Notes: generated by a model not told the origin, from the letters alone. Shown: positions 1 through 8,287, counted from the stretch's first letter. The stretch is 64,000 nt of DNA from Candidimonas sp. (GCA_004297945.1 SCRC01000117.1:1-64000); one strand, 5' to 3'. Numbers and translations: made by a program.

Positions 1-171
1 GAGTGACGGGGGTTGGGTTGGTTTGAGGGATGAGTGATGGGCTTCAATCGGCCATATCCGGACGTTCGTGGACGGCAGATTCTCGAGACCATGCGCGGCT
101 CCGTGGGGACTCCAGTTCCTCTCTTTCGACTGTCGTATATCCTGAAACATCGGGCCGGCCCGAAACATCCC

Positions 172-1419
172 CTACATGCGCCCCAAGCGCTCCAATAGCA
201 ACACGCGTTCACGTTCGTTGCCAGTCCAGACTATAGCCTGACGCAGGGCCTCGCGCGCTTCCTCAATGCGATCCAGGCGCTGTAGCAGGTCGGCCCGCGC
301 GCTGGCCCACCAGGGATAGCCGGCCAGCGGGAGCGCCTCCACCAGCGGGAGTGCCTGCCCAGGCCCGATCGCGTGGCTCAGCGCAACGGCGCGGTTAAGA
401 GCAACGACTGGGCTGGGTTGCAACGCGAGCAGTGCGTCGTAGAGCCGCAGTAAATGAGGCCAGTCGGTGTCTTCGGCGTGGATGGCACGGGCATGCACCG
501 CCGCCAGCTCGGCCTGTAGGGTGAGAGTACCCGGCCCCTCCGATCGCAGTGCATTCAAGGTGCGGCAGCGCGCCAACGCAGTCAGACCGCGTCGCACCAG
601 CAGGCGGTCCCAGCGGCACCGATCCTGTTCCAGGAGCAGCACTGGACGGCCCAGCGCATCAGTGCGTGCCGGCAGTCGTGAGGCTTGCAGCTCCATCAAC
701 GCCTGTAGCGCCTGCACGTCTGCGTCCATCGGAAGCAATGCAGCGAGATGTCGCGCCAGTCGCAGGGCCTCGTGACACAGAGTCGGCCGCGTCCACTCGG
801 CCCCGCTGCTGGCGACATAGCCTTCGTTGAACATCAGGTACAGCACCGTGCAGACGGCATCCAGATGCGCGGCGCGCTCGGACGCCGGCGGCAGCTCAAA
901 GGGTTCACCGGCCAGCTGCGCCTTAGCGCGCGTGATGCGCTGAGCGATAGTGGCCTCCTTGGCGAACAGGGCGCACGCGATTTCGGCCACCGTCAGTCCA
1001 GCCACTAGGCGTAAGGTGAGTGCCCATTGCGCCTCACGCGCCAGCTTGGGGTGGCAAGCGATAAACATCAGCCTCAACGCGTCATCGCCTACTTCGTCGG
1101 CCTCGTCGGCCAGCAACAAGTCCAGCGGGTCTGGCGCGAGGTGAGCCCCGCGCGCATCGGCGTCATCGCCCAGCGCTTGCTGCTCCCGCGCCGCCATCTG
1201 CGCATGGCGCATTCGATCTAACAGGCGGTGCTTCGCGGCGGTCATCAGCCAGGCGCCAGGGCGTTCAGGCCAACCCTCGGCCGGCCAGTGTTGCATCGCT
1301 GCCACCAACGCGTCTTGCACGCAGTCTTCTGCCAACGCCAGATCAGCACCTGCGCGCAGCAGAGCCCCGGTAATGCGCTTGGCTTCCAGGCGCCAGACGG
1401 CCTCGATGGAAGGCGTCAT
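172..1419 (-). CDS. ECF42-type RNA polymerase sigma factor with C-terminal extension
   Basis: This is a 415-residue extracytoplasmic-function sigma factor. The N-terminal third carries sigma region 2 (about residues 10-75, with an AEDCVQDA stretch and a GAWLMTAAKHRLLDRMR promoter-recognition segment) and region 4 (about 120-180, TVAEIACAL). The rest is a long alpha-helical, TPR-like extension, roughly twice the length of a plain ECF factor. That extension and the upstream DGPF-domain gene are the marks of group ECF42, in which the extension is needed for activity and no anti-sigma factor is known. I chose the ATG at 1417-1419 because it overlaps the upstream stop codon by four bases (ATGA), which implies translational coupling; the frame stays open for 33 more codons upstream inside the partner gene. 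Targets are not visible from the sequence. Confidence 0.88.
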   Translation of the reverse strand: MTPSIEAVWRLEAKRITGALLRAGADLALAEDCVQDALVAAMQHWPAEGWPERPGAWLMTAAKHRLLDRMRHAQMAAREQQALGDDADARGAHLAPDPLDLLLADEADEVGDDALRLMFIACHPKLAREAQWALTLRLVAGLTVAEIACALFAKEATIAQRITRAKAQLAGEPFELPPASERAAHLDAVCTVLYLMFNEGYVASSGAEWTRPTLCHEALRLARHLAALLPMDADVQALQALMELQASRLPARTDALGRPVLLLEQDRCRWDRLLVRRGLTALARCRTLNALRSEGPGTLTLQAELAAVHARAIHAEDTDWPHLLRLYDALLALQPSPVVALNRAVALSHAIGPGQALPLVEALPLAGYPWWASARADLLQRLDRIEEAREALRQAIVWTGNERERVLLLERLGRM

Positions 1420-1844
1420 CCGCACTGCTTGACAGCGGCCAACTGTTCGCGGATGATGCGCTCGGCATCTTCGGGTGGCAGGTCGATGCCGCCCATCAAC
1501 GGGCGCACCTCGATGCAACAGGGTTGGCCAGGGAACGGCGCCGGAAAGCGCTGCGCCCAGGCCAGCGCTTCGTCGTGCGATCGCACATCGATCAGCGTGT
1601 AGCCGGCAATCAGCTCCTTGGTCTCGGCGAAGGGACCGTCCATGACGCGCACCTGACCAACGGCGTCGTACTGCACGCGAAATCCCTGACTGCTGGGCAG
1701 CAGGCCGGCACCATCGAGCAACACGCCGGCCTTAGCCATTTCGTCGTGGAAAGCCATCATGCGCGGCACGAGCGTAGGGTCATCAGGGAAGTCGCCAGCC
1801 TCGCTCATTGCGGTGGAGCGAACTTGGATCATATAACGGGGCAT
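1416..1844 (-). CDS. YCII/DGPF-domain protein, partner of the ECF42 sigma factor
   Basis: This 142-residue protein starts MPRYMIQVRS and carries the signature DGPF motif at residues 69-72 (VMDGPFAETKE) followed by the conserved glycine-tyrosine strand (IAGYTLIDV). Proteins of this family adopt a ferredoxin-like YciI fold and are found next to ECF42 sigma genes in many bacteria; their biochemical role is unknown. It is the first gene of a two-gene operon and its stop overlaps the sigma start. An AG-rich ribosome site (GGAGACTTCT on the minus strand) lies just upstream of the ATG. It could sense a small molecule or modify the sigma factor, but nothing in the sequence shows that. Confidence 0.88.
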   Translation of the reverse strand: MPRYMIQVRSTAMSEAGDFPDDPTLVPRMMAFHDEMAKAGVLLDGAGLLPSSQGFRVQYDAVGQVRVMDGPFAETKELIAGYTLIDVRSHDEALAWAQRFPAPFPGQPCCIEVRPLMGGIDLPPEDAERIIREQLAAVKQCG

Positions 1845-1995
1845 AGAAGTCTCCTAAAATGGTTTACCTTACACGACGAACGGTGGCGGCACATTTCGAC
1901 AGGCCCCCTCAGTTTTCGGGGTTGCACAACTCCAGCAGGCAGCTTTGCGGGGGCGAGATCAGGGCTGCGAATGTCGCTCCGGGCCGAACCCAGCC

Positions 1996-2024
1996 ATTAA
2001 GATACGCTCCAGCTTTATCTTAAT
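1996..2024. promoter_or_regulatory. Perfect 9-bp inverted repeat upstream of the DUF457 gene
   Basis: ATTAAGATA (1996-2004) and TATCTTAAT (2016-2024) form a perfect dyad with an 11-base spacer, 48 bases before the start at 2072. It sits in the divergent gap between the ECF42 operon and the membrane hydrolase. The spacing and AT-rich arms look like a repressor operator, and no T-run follows that would suggest a terminator. The binding protein is unknown. Confidence 0.4.
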
Positions 2025-2071
2025 ATAGCGTCACATCATCAGGTGGGATGGCTCACCCCCAAAAATTATTC

Positions 2072-3115
2072 ATGGATTCGATAACCCACATAGCGATGGG
2101 CGCGTGCATTACTGGCACCATTCTTGGGCGCGCTCATGGCCGCAAAGCCTATGTGGCAGGTGCCGTGCTCGCCACTCTGCCCGACTTGGACGTGTTTATT
2201 CGCCACGGTAATCCCGTGGCGGCCATGATCAGTCATCGCAGTTTTTCTCATTCTGTGTTTGTGCTGACGGCGCTTGCTGTGGTGCTGGTCTGGGCTGTGC
2301 GGCGCTGGCGTCCGGCGCAGGGCTATGGGGCAGGCCGGCTGCTTCTGGCTGTGTGGTTAGCGCTGATCACGCACCCGCTGCTGGATGCCTTTACCAGTTA
2401 TGGCACACAGTTGTTCTGGCCGTTCAGGCCCGTGCCCACGAGCTGGTCCAGCATATTCATCGTCGATCCGTTCTACACCCTGCCCCTGCTGCTTGCGGGC
2501 GTGGCGGGTCTGATTGCCGGGGCCACGCCACGCACTTTGCGCGCGGCACATTGGGCGCTGGGGATCAGTGCTGCCTATCTGGTGTTGTCCGTAGGCGTGA
2601 AAACCACTATCGATGCGCGTGTGCATGCACAACTCGTGAACAAAGGCGTTGCGGTCCAGGCCATGTTCTCCACGCCGGAGCCTTTCAGTATTCTGCTGTG
2701 GCGGGTTGTGGCGCGCACGAACGACGCTCATTATTATGAAGCGATAGCCGGCCTGTTCGACCACCAGCCAGCAGAGATCATCGAGCAGCCGCTGCATACC
2801 TCCATGCTTCTTGCAATGCCCAAACTACCCTGGCTGACAAGCCTACAGTGGTTCACAGGCAACTGGTTGCGATATGACGAGATCGGCGGTCAACTGATTG
2901 CCACCGATCTGCGCATGGGGCTGGGGGTGGGCTATTACTCGTTCCGCTTTCGCCTCGCCGAACGCAAGCCCGACGGCACATGGCGGGCGGTCACGCCCAC
3001 GCGCTGGCATTCGCCGCCGACGCTGGGCGCGCTGTTGATAACGTTGCACCGAATCTGGCGAGAAACGCCGCCATTGCCGCTAAGCGTATGGGCTCGAACC
3101 ATGGAAGCCCATTAG
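2072..3115 (+). CDS. Membrane-bound metal-dependent hydrolase, DUF457/YdjM family
   Basis: The product (347 residues from MDSITHIAMGA) is an inner-membrane protein of the LexA-regulated YdjM / DUF457 family. The N-terminus holds the conserved histidine and aspartate pattern of the family: DSITH, TLPDLDVF and SHRSFSHS, which probably bind a metal ion at the membrane surface. Hydrophobic segments follow at about residues 60-80, 95-110, 130-150 and 160-180, then a soluble C-terminal half of about 160 residues. I prefer the ATG at 2072 because family members begin MDSITH; an in-frame ATG at 2048 would add eight residues, with an AGGTGG only one base away, too close to serve as a ribosome site. 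The substrate is unknown. Confidence 0.8.
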   Translation: MDSITHIAMGACITGTILGRAHGRKAYVAGAVLATLPDLDVFIRHGNPVAAMISHRSFSHSVFVLTALAVVLVWAVRRWRPAQGYGAGRLLLAVWLALITHPLLDAFTSYGTQLFWPFRPVPTSWSSIFIVDPFYTLPLLLAGVAGLIAGATPRTLRAAHWALGISAAYLVLSVGVKTTIDARVHAQLVNKGVAVQAMFSTPEPFSILLWRVVARTNDAHYYEAIAGLFDHQPAEIIEQPLHTSMLLAMPKLPWLTSLQWFTGNWLRYDEIGGQLIATDLRMGLGVGYYSFRFRLAERKPDGTWRAVTPTRWHSPPTLGALLITLHRIWRETPPLPLSVWARTMEAH

Positions 3116-3160
3116 CTGATGATTGATGTTGGGGTCGAGATCTACGCATGTGCATGGCGG

Positions 3161-3216
3161 TGGCACCCACAAGGGCTGCCGCCACAAAAATGGCAGCCAC
3201 AAGGGCTGCCGCTACA
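3161..3216. repeat. Two REP-like hairpin elements in tandem
   Basis: Copies at 3161-3186 and 3191-3216, same orientation, heads on the minus strand. The second is a canonical GGCAGCC/GGCTGCC version with a CTACA (TGTAG) end. The first is a hybrid: its left arm is GGCACCC but its right arm is GGCTGCC, so one stem pair is broken, and its head reads GTGG (CCACA). The pair opens the convergent gap after the DUF457 gene. Confidence 0.85.
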
Positions 3217-3237
3217 GAATTAGATCGTCTAGCAGAC

Positions 3238-3472
3238 GCAAGGCGACGGCGGCCCAGGTGGGCGGGCGAGCTTGAGTCCGCTGCGTCAAGCGTCTGGATT
3301 GGGGAGGCAAGGGGCGCACTGTTCGAGCAAAACGTTTTGACCCGTCCAGTGGACGGGTCATCTTGCGAGTTTGCGCCCCGCCCCAATCCAGGCGCTTGAC
3401 GCAGGCAGTCCTGGCAACGCCAGGACCGGACGAGGTGAGCCTGCACGCCTGGGCCGGCGTCGCCGTTTTTGC
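3238..3472. repeat. 235-bp imperfect palindrome (long inverted repeat)
   Basis: The two halves are imperfect reverse complements. Outer arms: 3238-3258 pairs with 3448-3472, sharing GGCGACG and CGGCCCAGG. Middle arms: 3283-3304 pairs with 3381-3402 with one mismatch in 22. Centre: 3338-3360 is a perfect TGACCCGTCC / GGACGGGTCA hairpin with a three-base loop. The right half has an extra perfect hairpin (GTCCTGGC-AAC-GCCAGGAC, 3408-3426) that the left half lacks. Open frames crossing it look spurious. It could be a miniature inverted-repeat element or the gene of a long hairpin RNA. Confidence 0.8.
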
Positions 3473-3496
3473 AAGAATCATGTAGGTAAAGGGCGA

Positions 3497-3522
3497 TGGC
3501 ACCCACAAGGGGTGCCGCTACA
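3497..3522. repeat. REP-like hairpin element, GGCACCC version
   Basis: One copy with arms GGCACCC/GGGTGCC, loop ACAAG, and a CTACA end (TGTAG head on the minus strand). The TAG inside that head (3518-3520) is the stop codon of the CobT-like gene that reads leftwards into it, so the element and the coding region overlap by five bases. Confidence 0.85.
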
Positions 3523-5224
3523 AAAAAGCACGGCGCCCCTTCAACAGCTCCAGAAACTCCTCAAACACCTGATTCTCTAGGCGCTCAGACAAATCAACCA
3601 CCACCGACCGCGAATAATACGGGCTCATATCCAACCCCACCCCAACGCCAATGATCTCAACCCCCTGCCGCCCACAAGCCCCAATCACCGCCTTCAAATG
3701 GTTATCCAGATAAAACGCATCATTCGCCTGATTCGTCGCGCTATCCATCGGACAGCCATCCGAAATAACCACCAGTATCCGCCGCTTCTCATTGCGCCCA
3801 AGCAAACGCTGACACGCCCACTCAACTGCTTCGCCATCAATCCCCTCGCGGAACAAATCCGTCTTCAGCAAAGCCGCCAACGGATGCCGCGCGCGACGCC
3901 AGGGCATGCTGGCCTCCTTAAACACCAAACGGCGCATCTCATTCAAACGGCCCGGCGCCGCAGGCCGACCCTGGCTTATCCAATCCTGCCGCGCACGCCC
4001 CCCATTCCACGCCGAGGTCGTAAAACCCAATATTTCAGTCGCGACACCGGCCTGTTCCAGCGCACGCATCAACACGTCGAGCATCACTGCAATCAGCTCC
4101 GCATGCGGCTTCATCGACCCCGAACAATCAATCAGAAAGCCAAGCGTTGTATCGGCCACCGGCACGTATTGATCTCGACGAAATATCCGCCGCTCAGCCG
4201 GCGAACTCACCACCTGCGCCAGACGCCGGCCATCGATCACGCCCTCTTCCTGACCGAAACGCCAACCGTCGCGCTGCGGATGCGCCAGAATCGCCCGCAA
4301 GGAATTCGACAAGCGCTGCACATTAATCCCTTGCTCGGCCAAGCGCCGATCCAGCCGCTCGCGATACTCCAGCAACAAGCCCGGGCGGATCAAATCAGGG
4401 GCATACAGCTCCTCGTCATAACGCTTCGTAAATATCCGATAGTGGCGCCGGCTCGCTTCGAAGACCGCACTTTCGCCAGTCTGAACGACGGCCGTGCTCT
4501 CGCTTTCTTCCTGTTCAAAATCCAGCCACAAGCCAAAGGTGCCCGGCCGCGCCGTTGAGCTTGATGGCTCATCTTCATATTCGCTTTGCACACGCTGCGC
4601 TATATCGCGCGCTATCTCCGTGGCGTGGATGGCGAACTGCGCTTGATCGTGGCGGCAGCGCCGTATACCGGCCAGCGCATGTCCCAAAGCCGGCGCCAGA
4701 GCCGCGCGGGTCGGCTCAAGCAAATCCTGAACCGGCCGAGGCAATTCAAGCGAAGTCAGGCGGCTCCAGACGATCTGCGATAGCGCGAACATCAATATCC
4801 CTAAGCTCGTTTCGGTCGACCCGGAGTTTAAAAATTCGGCCGACCAGGCGCGGTAGCGTTGCTCCAGGTTTTCACGCACGCCCGGCAACTCCTCGGGCGC
4901 CAGAGACTCCACACGCAATTGCTCAAGCCATTCGAAAATCCAGCGCTCGATGAGGCCGGCCGGAACCAGGCTTTGGTGCAATACCGGATCAGAAAAACGC
5001 AAGCGCAACGCCAGGCTATCGGCAAGCGCCCGGTAAGCGGGCAAGGCATCGACACCCGGATTGATACGTAAATGCGGCGCATATACCGGCGCCGGCCGTT
5101 GATCGTCATACAGCCGCCCACCCTCGAAATGCCATTGCGCCAGGCCAGTCGCGGCGCGCAGCATTGCGACACATAACTCTTCGAGTTGCTGTTGATGGCG
5201 CGATCGCTGCTGCATATCACCCAC
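3518..5224 (-). CDS. CobT-like cobaltochelatase subunit / VWA-domain protein
   Basis: The 568-residue product has the layout of CobT: an alpha-helical N-terminal half, a short acidic linker (about residues 215-245, rich in D/E/S) and a C-terminal von Willebrand A domain with a complete MIDAS motif (DCSGS, residues 366-370). In CobNST chelatases, CobT and the AAA+ protein CobS form a ring complex that drives cobalt insertion by CobN. Here the CobS-like gene lies nine bases upstream but there is no cobN or other cobalamin gene in the window, so the real client may be another metalloenzyme. Its final codons run into a REP element that supplies the TAG stop; homologues may therefore differ at the extreme C-terminus. 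Confidence 0.75.
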   Translation of the reverse strand: MGDMQQRSRHQQQLEELCVAMLRAATGLAQWHFEGGRLYDDQRPAPVYAPHLRINPGVDALPAYRALADSLALRLRFSDPVLHQSLVPAGLIERWIFEWLEQLRVESLAPEELPGVRENLEQRYRAWSAEFLNSGSTETSLGILMFALSQIVWSRLTSLELPRPVQDLLEPTRAALAPALGHALAGIRRCRHDQAQFAIHATEIARDIAQRVQSEYEDEPSSSTARPGTFGLWLDFEQEESESTAVVQTGESAVFEASRRHYRIFTKRYDEELYAPDLIRPGLLLEYRERLDRRLAEQGINVQRLSNSLRAILAHPQRDGWRFGQEEGVIDGRRLAQVVSSPAERRIFRRDQYVPVADTTLGFLIDCSGSMKPHAELIAVMLDVLMRALEQAGVATEILGFTTSAWNGGRARQDWISQGRPAAPGRLNEMRRLVFKEASMPWRRARHPLAALLKTDLFREGIDGEAVEWACQRLLGRNEKRRILVVISDGCPMDSATNQANDAFYLDNHLKAVIGACGRQGVEIIGVGVGLDMSPYYSRSVVVDLSERLENQVFEEFLELLKGRRAFL

Positions 5225-5233
5225 GGCAAACCC

Positions 5234-6211
5234 TCAACCCGGCAAGGTCAGATGCGATTCGAGGATCTCGTCGTTAAAACTGCGCTGGTAATACTCGGCG
5301 ACGATGGGACGCTCGACCTCTTCGCATTTATTCAGGAAGGACAGTCGAAACGCCAGTTCGACATTGCCGAAAATCTGACTGTTTTCCGCCCAGGTAATTA
5401 CGGTGCGCGGCGACATCAGCGTGGATAGATCGCCGGTCTCGAAACCTTTGCGGGTAAGGCTTGCCACCTGCACCATGGCGCCGATCAAACGCCGGCCAGG
5501 CTCGGTATCCAGTTCGGGCACACGCGCCAGCACAATCGCGGCTTCTTCGTGCGCCGACAGGTAATTAAGAGTCGCGACAATATTCCAGCGGTCAATCTGG
5601 GCATGATTGAGCGCCTGAACGCCGTGGTACATGCCATTCAGATTTCCCAGGCCGACCGTGTTGGACGTGGCAAACATCCGAAAGTAAGGATGCGCCTGTA
5701 TTACACGGTTTTGATCCAGCAGGGTAAAGCGCCCTTCACGTTCCAGAATGCGCTGTATCACAAACATGACATCGGGCCGCCCGGCGTCGTACTCATCGAA
5801 AACCAGAGCCACGGGCCGTTGTAGCGCCCAGGGCACAATACCCTCCTGAAACTCGGTAATCTGCAAGCCGTCGCGCACCACAATGGCGTCTTTGCCGACC
5901 AGATCCAGACGACTGATGTGCCCATCCAGATTGATGCGCACGCAAGGCCAATTCAGGCGCGCAGCAATTTGCTCTATATGAGTCGACTTGCCCGTGCCGT
6001 GCAGTCCTTGCACCATCACGCGCCGATTGCGGGAAAATCCCGCCAAAATAGCCAAGGTTGCGTCAGGATTGAATCGGTAGACGGGGTCGATTTCTGGCAC
6101 ATGCTCATCGCGCGCGACAAAGGCCGGAACCTGAATATCAATGTCCAACCCAAACAGGGCCTTGGCCGAAACGAGGTGAATGGCCTGTGTCAATGTGCTG
6201 ATCTCGGGCAT
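5234..6211 (-). CDS. CobS-like AAA+ ATPase (MoxR superfamily)
   Basis: The 325-residue protein has an N-terminal segment like CobS (ALFGLDIDIQVPAF, residues 18-31), a Walker A motif GLHGTGKST (69-77), a Walker B LVFDEYDAG (about 134-142) and a sensor region with FATSNTVGLG. The length and the near-exact CobS motif set separate it from generic MoxR ATPases. With the CobT-like partner directly downstream it should form a two-component metal-insertion motor. It lies 24 bases after the IclR regulator stop and is read in the same direction, so the three genes probably form one operon. No chelatase large subunit is nearby; a role outside vitamin B12 synthesis is possible and is inference. Confidence 0.8.
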   Translation of the reverse strand: MPEISTLTQAIHLVSAKALFGLDIDIQVPAFVARDEHVPEIDPVYRFNPDATLAILAGFSRNRRVMVQGLHGTGKSTHIEQIAARLNWPCVRINLDGHISRLDLVGKDAIVVRDGLQITEFQEGIVPWALQRPVALVFDEYDAGRPDVMFVIQRILEREGRFTLLDQNRVIQAHPYFRMFATSNTVGLGNLNGMYHGVQALNHAQIDRWNIVATLNYLSAHEEAAIVLARVPELDTEPGRRLIGAMVQVASLTRKGFETGDLSTLMSPRTVITWAENSQIFGNVELAFRLSFLNKCEEVERPIVAEYYQRSFNDEILESHLTLPG

Positions 6212-6235
6212 GACAAATTCCTGATTAAAACGATG

Positions 6236-7042
6236 TTAATCGCCATTGCTGTTGGCGGCCTCAATCGCAGCCAGGGCCTGGGCGGCCCGCTGCAAGGCCG
6301 GCAGGCTTTGCAAGGATTTCTCGGCCGTCATGCGCATGATGGGCGCCTGGATGGCGACCGCAACATTCGATTTGCCCCGAGATGCCGGCACCAACACCGC
6401 CACACACAGCAAACCCGGCAGAAACTCTTCATCATCCATGGCGTAGCCGTCGCGACGCACGCGTTCGAGCTCGCTATCGACCTGATCGTAGGTCGTCAAG
6501 GTCTGCTCTGTATATTTGGCCAGGGGCGCATGCGCCAGCAAGCGGCGGCGCTGCGATTGAGACATTTGCGCCAGAAACAGCTTGCCGCTTGCCGAGCAAT
6601 GAACGGGAACACGCGAGCCAGGATGCAAATAAAACCGCAGCGGCGCTATGGTTTCAACACGATCCAGGTACAACACCTCGCTGCCCGCGCAGGTCGTGAT
6701 ATTGCAACTTTCACCCACCTCTTCCACCAATCGGCGCAATACCGAGTGGCGGGCGCCGTGCACGGTATTATTGAGCAGCAGGTTCTCAGCCATTCGGCGC
6801 AAGCGTACGCCCGAGCTGTACTGGCGCCCATCGCCATCGCGCTGGATCATGCCAGCCCCTTCAAGCTGCTGCAGCATGCGATGCAACGTCGGCTTTGGCA
6901 GGCTCAATTCGTCAACCAGGCTTTGCAAGGAAAACAATTGATCTTTCTGCGCAATCACCTCGAGCAGCGCGAATAAACGCATGGTGGGCGTGTTTCCGTC
7001 GATTCGATTCTCGGCGATAATGGAGGAAATGCCAGTGTCCAT
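6236..7042 (-). CDS. IclR-family transcriptional regulator
   Basis: This 268-residue protein has the IclR layout: a winged helix-turn-helix at about residues 20-80 (SLPKPTLHRMLQQLEGAGMI) and a C-terminal effector-binding GAF-like domain (about 95-260) with the typical VPVHCSASGKLFLA stretch and YAMDDEEFLPGLLCVAVPV-like core. IclR proteins usually sense small carboxylic or aromatic acids. The gene precedes the CobS/CobT-like pair on the same strand and is divergent from thiO; it may regulate its own operon. The upstream gap (7043-7231) is unusually AT-rich and holds one REP-like element. The inducer cannot be told from the sequence. Confidence 0.9.
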   Translation of the reverse strand: MDTGISSIIAENRIDGNTPTMRLFALLEVIAQKDQLFSLQSLVDELSLPKPTLHRMLQQLEGAGMIQRDGDGRQYSSGVRLRRMAENLLLNNTVHGARHSVLRRLVEEVGESCNITTCAGSEVLYLDRVETIAPLRFYLHPGSRVPVHCSASGKLFLAQMSQSQRRRLLAHAPLAKYTEQTLTTYDQVDSELERVRRDGYAMDDEEFLPGLLCVAVLVPASRGKSNVAVAIQAPIMRMTAEKSLQSLPALQRAAQALAAIEAANSNGD

Positions 7043-7091
7043 AGAAATCCCAATAATAGGAATAAATTGTACCGTTTTTTAGTATTTTATG

Positions 7092-7120
7092 TTGACTTGA
7101 ACGCATTTAGGGCATAAATT
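7092..7120 (+). promoter_or_regulatory. Candidate sigma-70 promoter for thiOSG
   Basis: TTGACT (7092-7097) and TAAATT (7115-7120) are separated by 17 bases in an AT-rich stretch of the IclR-thiO gap. Transcription from here would cross a REP-like hairpin before reaching thiO. No TPP riboswitch elements are visible in the leader. Confidence 0.4.
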
Positions 7121-7152
7121 TTATAAATATTAATTTACGTAACAACAACCCA

Positions 7153-7178
7153 CGTAGCGGCAGCCCTTGTGGCTGCCA
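7153..7178. repeat. REP-like hairpin element in the thiO leader
   Basis: Arms GGCAGCC/GGCTGCC with loop CTTGT, head reading CGTAG on the plus strand. It is the only copy in the window in a divergent gap, and it lies within the predicted 5' untranslated region of thiOSG. Confidence 0.85.
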
Positions 7179-7231
7179 TTTCATCACCTTATCTGTACAA
7201 AAAAAACAGGACGCGGCAGGATGTTTCACCG

Positions 7232-8287
7232 ATGAAAATAGGGATCGCAGGAGCGGGATTATTGGGCCGCCTACTGGCTTATTTGCTTTCCCGGCAAGGC
7301 CACGAAATTAGCGTATTCGACCCGGGCAGCGGCCCAGACGTTCGCGGCGCCGCCGGATGGACCGCCGCGGGCATGCTCAGCCCCACGGCTGAACTGGAGT
7401 CAGCCGATATCAACGTCTTTAACCATGGCTTGCATTCCATAGAGCTTTGGGCCGAAATCATTCCCGCATTATCGCATCATGCCTCGTTTGACCTGGCTGG
7501 CAGCCTTTTGCTTGCGCACCGCCAGGACGCCGGCTCCGCGCAACGCATGATTGGCCTCTTGAACGAAAAGGCCCCCGAAGAGCATCGACCGCAACCCTTG
7601 CCGCTGCCCCAGCTTGCACAGCTGGAACCGGATATACAAGGGCCATCGCACGCCTGGCTGCTGCCACACGAAGGGCACCTGAATACCGTCGAAGCCATGG
7701 AAGCGCTCTACGCCTCGGCCAACGGCGTTCACTGGCACTGGAGCTGCGCGGTATCGTCCTTGTCGGCGCACACTTTGCATACAACTGACGGCGACCATCG
7801 ATTCGACTGGGTATTTGACGTGCGCGGCGTGGGCGAGCGCGAGAACGCCCCGCCGGCGCCCGCCAACACGATCTCGTGCCAGAATGTACGTGGCGTGCGC
7901 GGCGAAATTTTTTGGCTGCATGCACCTGCCGTACAATTGCACAGGCCCATCCGTTTGCTGCATCCGCGTCATCGGGTATATCTGGTGCCCCGATCCAATC
8001 ATCTGATCGTCGTGGGCGCGTCGGAAATTGAAAGCGAGGATCGATCTCCAGTGTCTTTGCGCAGCACAGTCGAACTGCTGGCCGCGGCTCACAGCGTCAT
8101 GCCCGGGCTGGCCGAGGCGCGGGTCGTACACAGCGAAACCAATCTGCGTCCGGCGCTCATCGATAATCTGCCGCGCATCGAGCACGAAACCGGGCTGACG
8201 CGCATTAACGGCTTGTTTCGGCACGGCTGGCTGATTGCTCCGTCTCTGGTCGACCAAGCCTTGTCCGAGCTGAATTTTGAACGATAA
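7232..8287 (+). CDS. thiO: Glycine oxidase ThiO-like FAD-dependent oxidoreductase
   Basis: The product (351 residues from MKIGIAGAGLLG) begins with the dinucleotide-binding GxGxxG motif of the DAAO/glycine oxidase family and ends with the C-terminal FAD-contacting segment near FRHGWLIAPSLV. ThiO oxidises glycine to iminoglycine (dehydroglycine) for the thiazole ring of thiamine. The context, immediately followed by thiS and thiG, fixes this role over other amino-acid oxidases. The ATG at 7232 places the FAD motif at the N-terminus as in the family; a TTG or similar start further upstream would run through the REP-like element and is unlikely. No membrane segment is seen; it should be cytosolic. 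Confidence 0.87.
   Translation: MKIGIAGAGLLGRLLAYLLSRQGHEISVFDPGSGPDVRGAAGWTAAGMLSPTAELESADINVFNHGLHSIELWAEIIPALSHHASFDLAGSLLLAHRQDAGSAQRMIGLLNEKAPEEHRPQPLPLPQLAQLEPDIQGPSHAWLLPHEGHLNTVEAMEALYASANGVHWHWSCAVSSLSAHTLHTTDGDHRFDWVFDVRGVGERENAPPAPANTISCQNVRGVRGEIFWLHAPAVQLHRPIRLLHPRHRVYLVPRSNHLIVVGASEIESEDRSPVSLRSTVELLAAAHSVMPGLAEARVVHSETNLRPALIDNLPRIEHETGLTRINGLFRHGWLIAPSLVDQALSELNFER

Noticed and set aside
37-198. Open frame of 53 codons on the plus strand starting MGFNRPYPDVRG
   Set aside because: It overlaps the end of the sigma gene, has no known relative I recognise, and the window edge hides its context. Too weak to list as a gene.
2991-3506. Open frames across the 235-bp palindrome on both strands
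   Set aside because: Their sequence follows the palindrome and repeats; they resemble the usual false genes called on such elements and have no ribosome site.
7043-7231. TPP riboswitch before thiO
   Set aside because: I looked for the CTGAGA...ACCCTT...GAACCTGATC pattern and found none; the stretch holds a promoter-like site and one REP-like element.
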